Source: Saccharopolyspora indica (GTDB lineage: Bacteria; Actinomycetota; Actinomycetes; Mycobacteriales; Pseudonocardiaceae). From it: a stretch of DNA of 51,569 bases. The notes under the pieces were generated by a model. It ran no database searches. It was given only the letters and a program-made list of their open reading frames with translations, and was not told the DNA's origin. Positions 51,531 to 51,569 of the stretch are shown piece by piece (within the stretch, counting starts at the first letter, position 1; each line of letters opens with the position of its first letter). The position numbers and the translations under genes were made by a program. Location of the stretch: the NCBI RefSeq assembly GCF_027853965.1, contig NZ_JAQGLB010000035.1:1-51569 (forward strand), given 5' to 3'.

Positions 51531-51569
51531 TGCGGTGCGGCGTCGGTTTCGCCTGAAAACGAAGCCCCC

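Overview
The window is GC-rich DNA from a high-GC actinomycete. Supporting signs are WhiB, SigR/RsrA and bL37 genes, frequent GTG/TTG starts and ATGA/GTGA overlaps. Gene order from about 5.7 to 19.1 kb (rsgA, aroA, SRAP, sigH/sigR, anti-sigma, pdtaS, whiB1, dagK, membrane protein, GNAT, histidine phosphatase) follows, as I recall it, the Mycobacterium tuberculosis block around Rv3214-Rv3228. The intergenic repeats and Ni-SOD fit a Pseudonocardiaceae member such as Saccharopolyspora; that placement is inference.

Layout. 1-400: end of an rRNA operon (23S 3' end, 5S, strong terminator). 430-3000: a TrmH-type rRNA methyltransferase whose 3' end is followed by a 218-bp tandem duplication, then a WS/DGAT-like acyltransferase. 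3.1-5.5 kb: a small actinobacterial protein and two paralogous lipoproteins. 5.7-10.5 kb: aroA-rsgA, divergent from two tandem SRAP (abasic-site crosslinking) genes and a hydrolase. 10.5-15.8 kb: TetR, YbaK, the thiol-oxidative sigma/anti-sigma pair with its own SigR-type promoter, a 24-codon bL37 gene, PdtaS kinase and WhiB1 behind two CRP-like sites. 16-19.1 kb: lipid kinase, membrane protein, GNAT, phosphatase. 19.2-26.6 kb: an AfsR-like regulator, GlxA-type regulator and DJ-1 enzyme, divergent from two oxidoreductases, then a hydrolase. 26.7-30.3 kb: a decayed membrane protein gene, nickel SOD with its maturation protease, a deoxysugar epimerase and malic enzyme. 30.6-36 kb: a triple-PAS GGDEF-EAL protein, a perfect 54-bp inverted repeat, a G/T-rich stretch and a 13E12-type HNH gene. 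36.1-42 kb: a YczE-like protein, a methyltransferase and a complete lasso-peptide cluster (A-C-B1-B2-D). 42.3-47.3 kb: a DUF43/BpsA-like protein and an OpuC-type osmolyte ABC transporter. 47.4-51.5 kb: an IclR regulator facing hutH-hutU for histidine breakdown.

The most interesting item is the lasso cluster. Its precursor gene (complement 41885-42001) is only 38 codons long. The leader has every canonical recognition residue (Tyr2, Pro5, Leu7, Gly11, Thr17). The predicted 20-residue core starts with His, has Asp at core position 8 for the ring, and carries eight Arg/Lys, which is very unusual for a lasso peptide. Other notable items are the conserved SigR long-isoform architecture, paired CRP-like sites at whiB1, the SRAP gene pair, and several families of structured intergenic repeats.
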